Positions 10,729 to 23,161 of a stretch of 64,000 nt of DNA are shown here, one piece after another. A program made the translations under genes and the position numbers. Every line of letters starts with the position of its first letter. Position 1 is the stretch's first letter. The DNA is from Erodium maritimum (Eukaryota; Streptophyta; Magnoliopsida; Geraniales; Geraniaceae). The stretch spans positions 62,295,675-62,359,674 of the forward strand of contig OY997594.1 of assembly GCA_963921825.1 (NCBI GenBank), given 5' to 3'. The notes beneath the pieces are model-generated. The model was not told the origin of the DNA. It ran no database searches and was given only the letters and a program-made list of their open reading frames with translations.

Positions 10729-13700
10729 TTACCACCCATAGATAGGACTTTCTACCTGAGGAGGCAAGAGATGCAAATCTTTACAGTGTTGTTTGTCATA
10801 GTCCCGTGTCCCTGGTATTGCTCCAGTAGACAGTCTGAGGAACTCATTCCCGGTTAGACAATAGTGGGCGAAGGCCAACCCTCCATCAACCACTTCAGAC
10901 AGATTAGGCATTGAAATTGATTTTGCAACAATTTCTCGATTACCCTTCTTGTCTTTTGCTACCTGGTTTTCGCCGTTCAAAATCTTATTAAGGTCAGAGT
11001 ACTCCACAAATCTTTGGGTTGCAGCCTCCCATGAAAGTTGATATCTTTGGTCAGGAGTAAGAGGTTGTGGTTCATTTGCCAATGCTTCCTTTACTTTAGT
11101 AACGAAGTCCTCAGATGTCTTGTAAGTCAAACAATTTGGGAACTCCATGAAGAACTCATTGGATGGGTGGTCGGCACATACAACAAATTTTCCCATGGCC
11201 AGTGCCTCGGCAGTAGCAGTGCAGAGCACATCACTAACACTGGGATTTATGAAGACTTTATACCTAAAAAAGAATAAGGAAATGTCAAAAAAACTTTGAA
11301 GAACTTTAATTTGATGCCATAATCAATTGGGATCCTGATTAATTCTTACCCATGAAGTGAATCATCTGCATGGTCTCTTCCTTTCATGAAGTTTAGGTTC
11401 AGGTCCAATCTTTTAGCAGCAGTCTTAACCTCATGTGCATCCTCTCCATTCCCAAATACATCCAATCCAATGCCACCAAGATCATTCTTTTTCTGGGCTA
11501 ACAAATCTATCAACTCCCGGTATCCCTTTGCCCAAACCATCTTGCCTAAGAAATACGCTCCTTTTGAGAATGCTTCGTGCCCAAGTTCCTTTTCAGAAGC
11601 AATTTGTTCTCCAATTTTCAAAAACTTTGGATTGACACCATGAACGTTGCAGATCACAGACTTTGGTAAATCCTGGGTGGCAGCAGAAAGGCGGAGAACC
11701 TGGATCCAGAAAATTGTGAACAAAGTTTGGTCATGACCACCCCTTAAATAATAAGTGTATAAGAGAAAAAAGACAAACCAACCTTATGGCAATATGCTCT
11801 GGTGACCCAATCATTAACATGCTTCACAAAAAATGCCTGGATAGCTCCATTCTTCTCTCTCTTGATATATTCTAAGTAATTTGTGTGGACAACACCAACA
11901 ACATGATTAAATTTGTCAGTCCAACGCTTGCCATGATGGTACCAGTTCAGGTGTTCTGGTTCTTCGAGGATAGCAATATCAGCATCCTTGGATGGAATAA
12001 ACTGAGATGTATCTCCGGCAGGCATTATGCTACGCCTTTCTTTTGAGAACTATGAAAAAAAATAACAACTTATCATCATTAACTATTTCATATCTTAACG
12101 AGTAAATGATGCATCTAACCCAAAGCAGGCATACCTTTCCTGGATAAAAAGAAATCTTAAAATCAGCCTTAAAGCCAATCCTTTCCTCGAGCCAGTTGCG
12201 TATATAAACCTCCTGCTCCTCTGGTGAAGTGAAAGTCAAATTGTTGGGATAAACTAGTTCTTGATCTGATTTACAAAGCCATGGAACCAGCAGTGTGACA
12301 TTTTGCTTTGCCGACTTAGATAAATATGCTGCTCGAAAGAGTGGATTTACAGCTGTTCCTGTCATCCAAGGAAGACTTGCAGTTGTGACAATAGCTACAT
12401 GCCTTTCTTTGTTTGGTGGATCATGCTTTGCATGGTCTTTCCATAAACCACCCTCATAAGAATGGCCCGTACTTTGGATAACACTGGCTATTCTTAGGTC
12501 CAAATCACTATTTGCATCATCGTTCTCAAGCATGGACGATTCTCCTGCAGACGTAGAGGACCACAGAAATTGGCTCTTGCGCTTGCTGCACAAGCTTTCA
12601 ACTATTTTATCACATACATCTGCAATCATATTCAAAATGGTATTAAAGTTAAACAGCAGTAATGATGCCTTACAGTGTCAAACTGTCATAGAAAATCCAT
12701 TATGCAATTTAATAACACAATCATGCCATTTAATTTCTAAGAAGGCCCCTTCAATATGTACTGTATGCTCATAAGTTAGATTCGACCTCTTCTCTATTGC
12801 CATCCTGCGGTGGTACTCAACCCTATTTAAAATTAATGGAAATTTTCAAGATGTGGATGCTACTCTCATACTCAAACTATTGCTCACCCACTCATCCTGA
12901 TTTTCCTGTATATTTGAACACAACCTCCTATTCTTTATCATAGGTAGCTAGTATCTACAGATTTTTAAACAAAGAAAAAGCACACTTCTAAAAAGAAAGA
13001 AAAAAAACAGTAACTCATGACACATATCTCTATACATGACATTCTGACATCAAAAATAGTAAATTTTAATTAATAATGTAGAAAAGAAAGATGTGTTTCT
13101 AGATTAATCAAAATGATCTTTCTAGTTGCTCAGTCATCCAAGTCATATATCTGGTCCTACCAGACTTATTCAACTGAACAAACCTCGCAGACAGACAGAA
13201 GAATAAAGATCCAAGATGATGATGGTGCAAAATTAAAGAAGTCGATTTTGGTCATGGAGAAGCAACTGAGCTTTTATTATCAAATTAGGAAGTAATATAG
13301 AAGGGGTTGGAACAAACAACTTACCTTTCCGAACGCCTATCTGGTCCAAATATGGACTTGACTGCTGAACCAAATATGCCAAAAGTTCTGGAACATCTAA
13401 TGGCGGCACTTCCTATGTTAGAAACAAGGTGGAAAGGGTATTCAGTATAGTGTATTCTTCAACAAAACTTTCAAAAAATCATTTTATTTCATACATTTCT
13501 AGATCCATACCCGGAAATTAAAGCACAGTATTAAAGTTGAAATAAAACAACTCTCTAGCAGAGTTAGAATCTACCTACATGCTCACAGTGGAGTCTGCAG
13601 ATTTAGCATAACTTATACTGCTATACCTATCAAAAGCATAGAAAAGAAATGTGAAGTTTTGATGCCTAACCTTTGACTCCTGAGGCTCCTTGCACATAGC

Positions 13701-14929
13701 TTTCTGCAAAAGAGATTTAAAAGGTTTAATTAGAGATTCTGACTTATAATACGCCTCTTGAGTCTGGATAGAAAAATTAACACTACCGATCTTGCACCTA
13801 CTCTAGCAAAGTTGTATGTAAATAATGGTTAAAATGATTTATACATGAGAAGGAATACCACCTTCATAATCCATTTGACAACCAATCAACTACACAACAG
13901 CCATTCCATTTCTATTTCAATAATAAAACTAACATAGTAGCTGAACCATCTTAAATCAGGTAAGCAATAATCATTACAGAATTCTGCTAACAAAACATGT
14001 GGTTATGACGGCTGTTGAGGCCAATGAAATGCATCAGGTTCGTGAAATATATATTTCAGAAAAGGTTCAACTGGACTGATATACCAATTTGTGATCTATA
14101 AGCATCATAGCTAAAATATTCACATACTTAAGAGAATTTCAATAAAAAAAATGCCAACAACTAGGGACATCGAAGTACAAGTTTTCAATGTGTTATACAG
14201 CAATTCAGAAGGATATTTTTTGTGGGTTCTGGTGATGAATTTGTCATTCACTCACAAATTCTAATTCCAAATTGTAGTAACTAACTGTAATCATTCAAAA
14301 CATGAAACTAAATTGCTGTAACATATAAGAGAAGCAAAACATACCAAACTGGACTTGAATTTCTCAACCAGTTCAGTGCTGCTAAATCCAGCGCTCCGCT
14401 TCTCGAACTCCTTGAGTCTGGTCTTGAGAGCTCGAATTGGTTCCCACTCCCTGAATTGGCTCTCATCCCATTCCCAAAACTCCTTCGTCCCCACTCTCCT
14501 CCCACTTCCGCCCCTAACCCTCTCGTAATCAGAAATTTCGTCCACCTCCGACACAATAGCCTTCTTAATCGCCGATAAATCAATCCGAATCGTCCCCGTG
14601 GGCCTCCACTTCTCCAGAACCTTCTTGCTGAAATCCGGCGCCGAGTACGTCCTCCGGAATTCAGTCAGCTTCGGCTGCAGTTTCTTCACGAAATCGATCT
14701 CAGCCGGCGGCGAGGACCGAATCGGTGGCACGGAGAGGATCGAGGCAGAGTTGATGAAGTTCTCGAATTCCCGGTCAAACGAGTTGGCCAGGTTTCTGAA
14801 CGAATTCGCCCGGTGGCGCATCAGCTGCAAATCCGCGTCCGCCGAGTCCCGCACCTCCCTCCACCCTTTCGATATGAAGGAGAGCGCGCTCGGTGACGAC
14901 GTCGCCGAGCCTTGAGGTCCCGTGGCCAT
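10729..14929 (-). CDS. DGD1: Digalactosyldiacylglycerol synthase 1, chloroplast outer envelope
   Basis: Seven coding exons join in frame on the minus strand: 14929-14345, 13703-13671, 13412-13325, 12619-12135, 12049-11783, 11699-11350 and 11263-10729. They total 2343 nt (780 codons plus TAA). The enzyme moves galactose from UDP-galactose to monogalactosyldiacylglycerol, making the galactolipid DGDG of thylakoids, and under phosphate shortage of extraplastidic membranes. The N-terminal part (about residues 1-330) carries the DGD1-specific [10 protein letters not shown] and D-A-D-L-Q-L-M motifs. The C-terminal half is a GT-B glycosyltransferase (family GT4) with [17 protein letters not shown] and, near the end, the nucleotide-sugar loop E-A-L-A-M-G-K followed by H-P-S-N-E-F-F. 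It ends in the family's G-W. The start at 14929 gives the expected N-terminus. An in-frame ATG at 15094 would add 55 residues of poor resemblance. No lesions were seen. Confidence 0.97.
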
Positions 14930-15079
14930 GGCCGTCACTGTAACGATAATCGAAAATAGAAAGAAAGATTGAGAACAGAGAGAAGAAGAGTCTGAGAGGC
15001 ACGAACGAGGTGGGCTTCGTTGGGATGGGGTTTTAACGGCTGGGATGCGACGTCCACGTTTTTCTGGAGTGGAACGAAA

Positions 15080-15152
15080 CACGTGTATGGCCACGTAGGA
15101 TAGGCACGTGGCTCTGAGATTTCGTTTGTGTTGACGTGGAGGGTGTCACGTG
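15080..15152 (-). promoter_or_regulatory. G-box cluster upstream of DGD1
   Basis: Three palindromic CACGTG sites (15080-15085, 15105-15110, 15147-15152) and further ACGT cores (near 15093 and 15134) lie 150-225 bp upstream of the DGD1 start codon. CACGTG is the classical site for plant bZIP and bHLH (PIF-type) factors. Function is inferred from the motif only. Confidence 0.5.
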
Positions 15153-15216
15153 GACCGGAGGGGCCTGATTGGTCGGAGGGTCAAAACAGTTTGGGGGAAT
15201 AGACATTCTTGGAGTG

Positions 15217-15224
15217 GAATATGC
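15217..15224. promoter_or_regulatory. P1BS-like site (PHR1-type phosphate response)
   Basis: GAATATGC matches the P1BS consensus GNATATNC and lies 288 bp upstream of the DGD1 ATG. PHR1-type MYB factors bind this site in phosphate-starvation genes. Confidence 0.45.
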
Positions 15225-15759
15225 TGGTCAAGGATGGGTTTACGTGTGCGGCTGCTCTTCGAGAGGCTATGAGATCGCGGAACGTGTCAGCTTCTAATTG
15301 GCTAATCACTTTCACTAAGGTGACGTGTGAAGCTTTGTGTCATCATCGAGGATATCGCGGGAGCTTAGGAAATAACGTCCACCTCAAGTACAGTGGAGCC
15401 ACACGCATCTCGTGGCCAGAAACTAATATAACTGATTTGATTATCAATCACATGTTAGTGATTGGTGAGGGAAATAGATAAGGATAGGTTGCGCGAAGCA
15501 GGGGATCAAATTGGAGAACATGAGCAGATATAGTACGAGTATTTGATTGAGATGGAGGTAATAATGAGAATTAATTGTTGAGATGAAGAGAATAGCATAC
15601 AAATTGCATGATAGTTTGTGGTTGTGGGTTTCCGAAGAGAATTGTGGGTTGGTGGAGTAGTGAGCCCACAATGCTTTCGTTGGGTTGTGTTTCTCACCGT
15701 GCACGTCATCGTCTAGATGCTTTCTGGGTCCATCCGTCAATTCTTCTTATCTACTATCG

Positions 15760-15767
15760 GAATATTC
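15760..15767. promoter_or_regulatory. Second P1BS-like site
   Basis: GAATATTC fits GNATATNC as a perfect palindrome, about 830 bp upstream of the DGD1 start. Confidence 0.35.
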
Positions 15768-17630
15768 TAGGTGTCACGTGTTGAACTTAAACATATATTA
15801 TTGCTTAAAGACAAAATTCAAAAGGGTCCAATCAACTATTTCTCCGTTCAGACTTGTGATTTTCTTTTGAGTACAAGACAGTGTCGTTACTTTCAAAATG
15901 AGAGTTAATACAAGTTGCGGGTCTGATAGGACAAATGATTAATTTTGAGACTAATTAAACATCTAGAATGTTCTAATGAAGCGTCATTAAAGCTAACTAA
16001 GACATAAACTAGAACTCAATTAAAAAATAAGAAAGATTGACGAATACTTCTCAAGGTAGGGCCTGTAAACCGATGGGTTTTCTGAAGGTGGCACTTTTCT
16101 TTTGATGTAAAACCGAACATGTGATCGTCAGTGGTGAGGGAAGGATAGGCTTGTCTCAAGGATCCCTTCCCGGCGTCCCTAAAGCTTGCAGGTGTAGTCA
16201 TTGGGCCTGGCGAGGCTGTTTACCAGCCCTCGCCTGATCTTCCCGGGGCTCTCCTACCGAACCCCTCTTCATTCCCGGCATCCTTGTGGATGCCTCTATC
16301 CGACTAGCCCAGGATGGACCCCCTACCTCTGGCCCATAAACACACATGTTAGGTGTGATATTTGGTAACTATGGGCCGGTTGAGGTGGGGATGGAGGTTT
16401 GGGAGTGGGACCTTTGTGGTGTATCGTTGGGGACTGCCCCTAGTGGTCATCAAAGGTCGATGTCGGTAGCTGCGTGACAGAGGTAGTGGTGCTCTATCCC
16501 GTGACAATTATTCTTGGTGGTACGACTCCACTTGCGTTATAGGGTTCTAAGACAAATGGGCTTGGTGAGTGGCTCGTTGTATCCTTCCGCATCAACGCTC
16601 CCGAGTGATATGACGTCCGAAGATTTGGTCACCCACAGGCTCTTTCTCAAAGGCATGACATAGAAGATTTTTGGGTGTGACGTGTTACTTGCTTTTTTGT
16701 GGTTCCTCCTGATTAGCGTGTACTTCATGTTTTGTTGTTAATGAAGTTTGTTTCGATGTTTCATGATGTTGGTTAGGTTTATTATTTTATCGCACAATAC
16801 TAAGAACATTTCACCTGAGAATTATCGACAAACTACCACTAAATTAGGCAAATAAAAGAAGACAAAGTCAAACAATTAATTATATCCGTTGACAATTTGT
16901 AACTTCAATTTAAATAAAAAAATATTTCATGTTCAATGACATTTTCGTACTTTACATAGTTTTAGACCCACATTTGATCGATTCGATCTATTTCTACAGT
17001 CGAAACCAAAACAGATTAAACCCTCGACTTGATAAAATTGAGTTGAAAATAGGCCGATTCGATCTATTTTTACGGTGGATACTCCTAAGTGTCAGGAAAC
17101 ACACGTACTAATACCATCACAGACTTCGATAAACGTGACAATCTCTACCATTCTTTTGATTCACATCCATTTAACATCATCACTATTCACAAGTCTAATA
17201 GTGAATTGGGTTTAGTTTACTACAATCTTAATTAGAAAGGCTTCCATTTGGGCCGTAATAACATAGACGACCCAAAAGCATGAGATTCTCAAGCCCAATT
17301 GGTCAAAAAGTACCGAAAGCGAAAGATTCCGAAGGCCCAAAAAGCTATGGCTCACAATCACCTCAGGTTTCGAATAAGAAAAGTCAACTCTCTTGGCTTT
17401 GACTACATGTCACAAATTTCAAAAAGGTACAGAGACGCGTTTTCACTGTCGCGACACGTGCATTGCAGTCGACGCACGGTTACTTAACGACGAAGGAGCG
17501 GGGCGTAACTGTAATTTCCCTCCACCTAGCGCTTCTTCTTCTACGCAACTTTTCTAATCCTTTTCCACATTCTTCTTCCAACCAGGATCAGATTTTCCCG
17601 GAAAATTAGAACTTTCTCACCGGAGGAGAG
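15768..17630. other. Intergenic region between DGD1 and the LRAT-domain gene
   Basis: The two genes diverge from here. A more GC-rich block (about 16040-16740) differs from its AT-rich surroundings and may be an old insertion, but no ends or coding motif were recognised. 17480-17630 is the pyrimidine-rich 5' leader of the next gene. Confidence 0.4.
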
Positions 17631-19389
17631 ATGGGGCTTCTCTCCAACAGGTACGATCTCCTCCCTTCAATCGAAATCGAAGATTTCGGGGTTCAAATCT
17701 GAATATTTACCGGTTGTTTGGTTACGTTTTGAATTGACAGGGTGCCTAGAGACAGCTTGAAACCAGGAGATCACATCTACTCTTGGAGGACTGCTTATAT
17801 CTATGCCCATCACGGTTCTCTCTCTTTCTCTCTATATGATTCACTCAATGTTTTGAATTCTAATTTTGGGTATTTTACTCATCGCCTTCATTTTTATGCT
17901 AAATTTCGTTTCTGAATCATCGAGTGATTGGAAATGTTTATAATTCTGAGTTCTTAGATCCTTTCAGCTAGATTCTATCTCACTTGGCATTTTGTTGAAG
18001 TAATGGTTCTACAGTTGAAACTCAATTCTCCTATTACATGTGGGTTTGATCATGAGTTTCTTCCAATTAGAGAACAAGGATTTGAAATGAGAAAAATGTG
18101 TGTTTTATGTCATATTATAAATATTGATGTGATATGTTTTGTATGTATGAATTAAACCAGGCATTTATGTTGGGGATGATAGAGTTGTCCATTTTACTCT
18201 TAGTCTTCATTGTGAATCATCATGAGATTGAAGATGTTTGAGGTTCTGGGTAGTAGTTCCTTTCAGCTAGATTATATTTTGTTTGGCATTTTGTTAAAGA
18301 AATGGTTTGATGATTGAAACTCATTCTCTTATTAATCCGTGTGTTCAGTCATGAGTTCTTCCAATTAGAGAAAAAGGATTGGAAATGTGTTTACTCTGTG
18401 TCATATATACATAAATATTGAAGTAAATTATTTGTATGGATGAGTATTTAATGCAAACACCCCCTTAAATACGAATACTAACCATGATGATTATAAGTAC
18501 TCCACTTGATAATTACAAAATAATATATATAATTTTGTGTGATTACAAATCTGAAAAGAATTGTTTTTTTTTTTTGTGATTATCGTAGTGTGCTCATAAT
18601 GATCATCTAGTGTACACAGAATCATTGTGTCATCATTTTGTTTTGGAACTTAACTCTTTTTTGTGTACATGAACAAAACCAGGGATTTATGTTGGGGATG
18701 ACAGAGTCATCCATTTTACCAGGCACGGTCAAGAGGTCGGAACAGGCACCGTATTGGATGTCATTCTGGTAAGCTCGTTACCAGCCCGAACTCGGGCACC
18801 CTGCCCGACCTGCACTCCTCCAACTGAGGGCCACGGGGTCGTATCCTCGTGCCTGAGTTGCTTCCTGGCGGGCGGCATATTATACCGCTTCGAGTACGCG
18901 GTGAGCCCGGCTCTCTTTCTGGCAAAAGCACGTGGCGGCACTTGCACCCTCGCAGTCTCTGACCCGGGCGACACTGTTGTTCATCGAGCAAAGTACCTGC
19001 TCGAGAATGGGTTTGGATGCTACAATGTGTTCAAGAATAACTGTGAGGACTTTGCAATATATTGTAAGACGGGGCTGCTTGTACTGGATCAGGCCACAAT
19101 TGGGCAGGGAGGACAGGCGGTGTCCATTGTGGGTGGGCCTCTCGCAGCTGTTTTGTCGACACCGTTGAGGCTTGTGTCCACTAACATCTATGGAATGGCG
19201 GTGACTGCAGTTGGGGTGTACTGTGTGAGCAGGTATGCTGCTGATCTTGGGAGTGGGATGAGGAGAGATGCTGTGAAGGTGTCAGTGGAAGATCTGACTA
19301 AGAGGTTGGCGACGGGTTTGTTGCAGGTGGTTGAGCCACTGCCACAGGTGATTGAACCGCAAAGGTTAGTAGCAGCGCCTGCACATTAG
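17631..19389 (+). CDS. NC/LRAT-domain protein (LEAD-SENSITIVE 1-like)
   Basis: Three exons: 17631-17650 (20 nt), 17741-17814 and 18683-19389. They total 801 nt (266 codons plus TAG), with GT/AG borders and consistent phase. The product belongs to the LRAT/NlpC-P60 (NC domain) thiol fold. A His lies in the P-G-D-H-I-Y-S-W-R segment (about residue 18), a second His pair precedes G-I-Y-V-G-D-D, and the presumed nucleophile Cys is in N-C-E-D-F-A (about residue 150). Two hydrophobic Gly/Ala/Val-rich stretches follow (about residues 180-225), probably membrane-associated. In animals this fold includes acyltransferases and phospholipases. In plants the biochemical role is poorly defined, and one Arabidopsis member affects lead tolerance. 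The internal ATG at 18754 is not the start, because the catalytic N-terminal part lies in upstream exons. Confidence 0.92.
17871..18440 (+). repeat. Duplicated intron segment with a relic of exon 3
   Basis: Two diverged copies lie in intron 2 of the LRAT gene, offset about 300 bp. For example, 'tcctttcagctagatt' occurs at 17959 and at 18258. Between them, 18161-18197 repeats the first 37 bases of exon 3 (33 of 37 match 18683-18719), preceded by an intact acceptor CAG (18158-18160). The relic frame stays open for about 20 codons before a stop. Confidence 0.8.
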
Positions 19390-19591
19390 GATCTGCATTG
19401 AAACAGCGATAAATAATTTGTATGATCAGGTGCATGGATTAGAGTTATGTTTTATTATTTTCGAGTAATGTGTCGTTTGAGAAATTGGTTTGCAACGCTC
19501 TAGTTATAGATACGGGTGCAACTGTCTGTCATTTGCTTTACCTGTCTTGTGTTTCATGGGTTAATGCGGATTCTGTAGTGGTTTACATTGT

Positions 19592-19727
19592 AATACTATA
19601 CATGATATTGCTCATTATTGACTTGCAATCTCAACAATTCACATCTCTTTGTTGGTTTCAATACTATACATGATATTGCTCATTATTGACTTGCAATCTC
19701 AACAATTCACATCTCTTTGTTTGTTTC
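19592..19727. repeat. 68-bp tandem duplication
   Basis: 19592-19659 and 19660-19727 are two almost identical copies directly downstream of the LRAT-domain gene. The unit includes 'aatactatacatgatattgc'. Confidence 0.9.
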
Positions 19728-20473
19728 AATCTCTTTATTTGTAATTATTGCTGAGAAGAAAAAAAACATGACCATTTTATGCATTTCTAGTTGGAGAAAC
19801 TATAAGAATTAGGGTGATTATAATTCACAATTTTGAGTGATTTTCTATTCACTAACATGTTTAATTTATTCTAACTTGAGGTTTAAGGATGAAAATGAGT
19901 TATATAAAAAATGAGACAAACACTGGTCTTTTAAATTAAATTGTATTTCTAAACTACAAATTCATATGTATCATCAAATCAAGTAGACCAATGATCCATA
20001 TATTAAAATAGGTCTAATAGAACAAATTAGTTCAAGTACTTGTTTACAATTCTTACTGTTGAATTTTTTTAGTCTACAATTCCTACCATTAATGATCTAT
20101 TACTCTGGACCATGCAATGGTTTATAGTTTGCTAAAAGGAGAAGATTAGGAGTGGATAGCTATCCTATATATATTTTCTTAAATAAAAGACATTTTCAAT
20201 AATAAAACTTAATTCATCCATGAGAGTAAATCAAAAATTGCTCAAAGGACACTGAAATGAAAATTGCTTACAGTATAGAGTTGATGTACAGTGATTACCA
20301 CTAAATGTTTCTAAACCATCCCCCAGAGTAATAACACGAAACAAAAAGTGATATAGATCATTAGTCAGTTACAATGAGAACTGAGAAAGCAAAAAAACTA
20401 CAATAACCCCATGGAGAATTCAATTTCAGACATCTGCATGAAGCATATTCGTGAACCTCACCTTAGTATCCTC
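19728..20473. other. Intergenic region between two convergent genes
   Basis: AT-rich DNA between the 3' ends of the LRAT-domain gene (+) and NSA2 (-). No feature was recognised. Confidence 0.5.
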
Positions 20474-22906
20474 TTAGACTAAGAGGACTCCATTCACACA
20501 ACCATCATTCTCTGGATTATTCGTGATCTGAGCATATTTCCCTGCAAGAACAATTTAACAAGACTTGGGCAAAAAATGCTTCGGGAAAAGAAGGGTGATA
20601 TGCATTGACAGAAAAACTTACCCCAAACAACCTTCTCGGCGGGTGTCACCAAACCAAGTTCACTCACATTCACCTGAATTCAGGTCAAAATGAATCAAGT
20701 ACAAGACAAATTGGAAAACCTCGTTCAAGTGTTGTCATGAATTAAGTCATTATGATCAAAATGAACTTCAATTACCTCTATGATTGTTCCCTTGGTAAGA
20801 ACACCAAGGGATGTATACATAGCACCATTGGGATTCTTCTTCATTCCAATGATATTGAGGTTAAACGTGCATGTGAGCTCGGGATGTGTTATATGGGCTT
20901 TATCGAATCGCAGTCCTGTTGGCCGGATAAACCTCTCATACTTTGGAGGCTTTCTGGTGAAACTTGGCCCCACAAATGTGGCCTTGGTGACCATCCTCTT
21001 CCACTGCTTGGCTGCAACACAATTACCAGAGAGATTAAACTAATTGTGGCGCTGTTTTTAAACTAATTGGTTTTTGATTAATTATATAAGCTGTGTAAGA
21101 ATACAGTTAAACTCAGTAACAAGGACAGAACAATCCAACCCACAAATTCAGTTACACTAATACACAGCAAGACCTCTAAATTTATCCATCACCACACAGC
21201 ACAAATTCAGATCTAAATTGCAAAATTGAAGGTCATCTTGTTTGTTAAATGACTACCAAGAAAAGCATTGAAATTTTAAAACATAACAGATAACTTCTCA
21301 ACTTTTGACATGTAGAAATAGATTGCCAGGCCAGAAACGAACAGAATTAGAAGATAGAGAACATTTCTAAGCTATCATTTGATATTATGAGAATAAGAGG
21401 GTCAGGAGCTTGTAGACCACTTACTCTTCCTTTTACCGGTTCTGACCACTTTAAACATTTCATCTTCAGCCACAGGTCTAACCTGAAGAAGCAAAAGAAG
21501 TTCGAATTGTAAGTTTTTGATCATGGACTAAGACAGACACACAAGTATGATAGAAAGACAATCTGGTAAACCTCACCTTAGGTAAAGGGACTTCCCATTT
21601 CCCAGCCTTTTCTTTCCTCTTTTGCTTGATCGTGTTACTAAGACCCTACATACATAAATATGCCATAGTCAGACAGTGAAGTTCCATCAATCATCAAGGA
21701 TGTTTTGATTATAGCATACCTTTACTCGTGCTGTGTTTTCACGATCAAGCAGGTAGGAAGGAACAGCACCATCCTTAACATTATCATCCACCTTGCGTCT
21801 TTTAGATGACTCATCATGCATATTCAATCTATTAAAAATATGAGCAAACATGTTCATCGCTTTCATCAGTAATAATCATAAAAGACCCAAAGTAACAGAA
21901 GAATTGAATCAAAGACCTAAAGATCAAAGAAGCATGCGACTATCAAAACTCAAAAGCCGGATTCACTATCGTATTCTGTTACTAAAAAATTAATAATCAT
22001 ATAAGCGCACCAAGTAAATCCACAAAGACCACGATACTGATCAGTGATGCCTATCAATATAGTCACTGAATAGAAGCAAAATCAGTACCACCCATTAGTC
22101 CCTGAACTAATCTCCACATAATAGCACCAAGGAAGCAACCATGTCACTGAGCTCAACTATGAACTGTTAACTTGCTTCAGAATTGCATATGATATTGATA
22201 GTGTACCAATTAACCCACAGATTTAAGCCAATTGCTGAGTGCCAAATTTTAAATTTAATAGAACTAATAAAAGCTACTGTGAATTAATCTTCATATATTT
22301 AGCTTCATCTTTAGTTTGGATCTCTTCAATTTGGTACAAGAACTTGCTGAGGCCAAAGGTCACAAATCATTTTCCGGCCATCTTTAAAGCATTCATAATT
22401 TCCACAATGAATTCTTGTGATCAATTAAGATTCATAAATTCTAAATTTATCTACAAAAACAAAGGCGGTTTAAGTAGTTAATTACTTACGTCTTCTTCAT
22501 TAAGGCCTTCTCTTGATACCATTTCTTAGCAAACATCTTACCCTTAAAACCCCAAGTCTGTAGAATTTTAACTTGAGAAAATTAGTTTCACAAATCGCAG
22601 TAGCAATCGAAAAGAAAAGAAGAACAAGTGAATCAAACAGAGCCAATGATAGGTGGAAAAGAGAAGTAAACCTTCTGGGCCCGAGCAGAAAGGACATGGA
22701 CCTTACGCGCCTCTCTCTTACGCTTGCGCTCGAAGTGGTCCAGGCGATAGCCATTCCTCTTCCTGTGCTGTTCTATGTGATCTCCTTGAGGCTACAAACA
22801 GGGACAACATAAAGAAGAAGAGCAATCAGTGAAGTCCTAATTTTACAGAAAGCCAGTAGCAACGCGAAACATAATTGAGCCATGAATTGATGGATTGTCG
22901 AACCAT
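20474..22906 (-). CDS. NSA2: Ribosome biogenesis protein NSA2 homolog
   Basis: Coding segments on the minus strand: 22906-22904, 22791-22672, 22557-22490, 21828-21720, 21645-21577, 21482-21425, 21011-20776, 20673-20622 and 20541-20474. They total 783 nt (260 codons plus TAA), the usual NSA2 length. NSA2 is a nucleolar factor of pre-60S ribosome assembly, needed for 27S pre-rRNA processing. The N-terminal half is highly basic ([21 protein letters not shown]). The C-terminal half is the S8e-like barrel with [19 protein letters not shown] and [11 protein letters not shown]. It ends [15 protein letters not shown]. The second segment begins directly with P-Q, so the start Met must come from upstream. 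The ATG at 22906 followed immediately by GT is the best candidate. No damage was seen. Confidence 0.93.
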
Positions 22907-23088
22907 CGTGCATAGAACTGTGCAGCTTCCGTTTACAGAGAGAATGGGTTCGCAAAGAAACCCTTCTGAGAGAGAAAGAAGAAGGTGAGAGATTTAAGGG
23001 TTTTGAATTGAATGATAACGGGTAGGTGCGAACAATAAACTCGACCGTTTCGGGCTTACGTGATATGGACCTGGATATCTGTGCAATA

Positions 23089-23094
23089 TGGGCT
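23089..23094. promoter_or_regulatory. Site II-type element (TGGGCT) upstream of NSA2
   Basis: TGGGCY elements are common in promoters of plant ribosome-biogenesis genes. This one is about 185 bp upstream of the NSA2 start. It is supported by the motif only. Confidence 0.3.
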
Positions 23095-23161
23095 GATGTG
23101 ATGCAGTTTGTCACGTTACCTTGGGAGCCAAGGCAACGGACAATGTATCTCCCTCTTTCTG

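Noticed and set aside
14930..15094. Upstream in-frame DGD1 start at 15094
   Set aside because: It would add 55 residues of low-complexity sequence lacking resemblance to DGD1. The start at 14929 fits the expected N-terminus, although some plants have longer ones.
18754..19389. Intron-less LRAT gene starting at 18754
   Set aside because: It lacks the catalytic His segment, which is encoded by exons at 17631-17650 and 17741-17814 with consistent splice phase.
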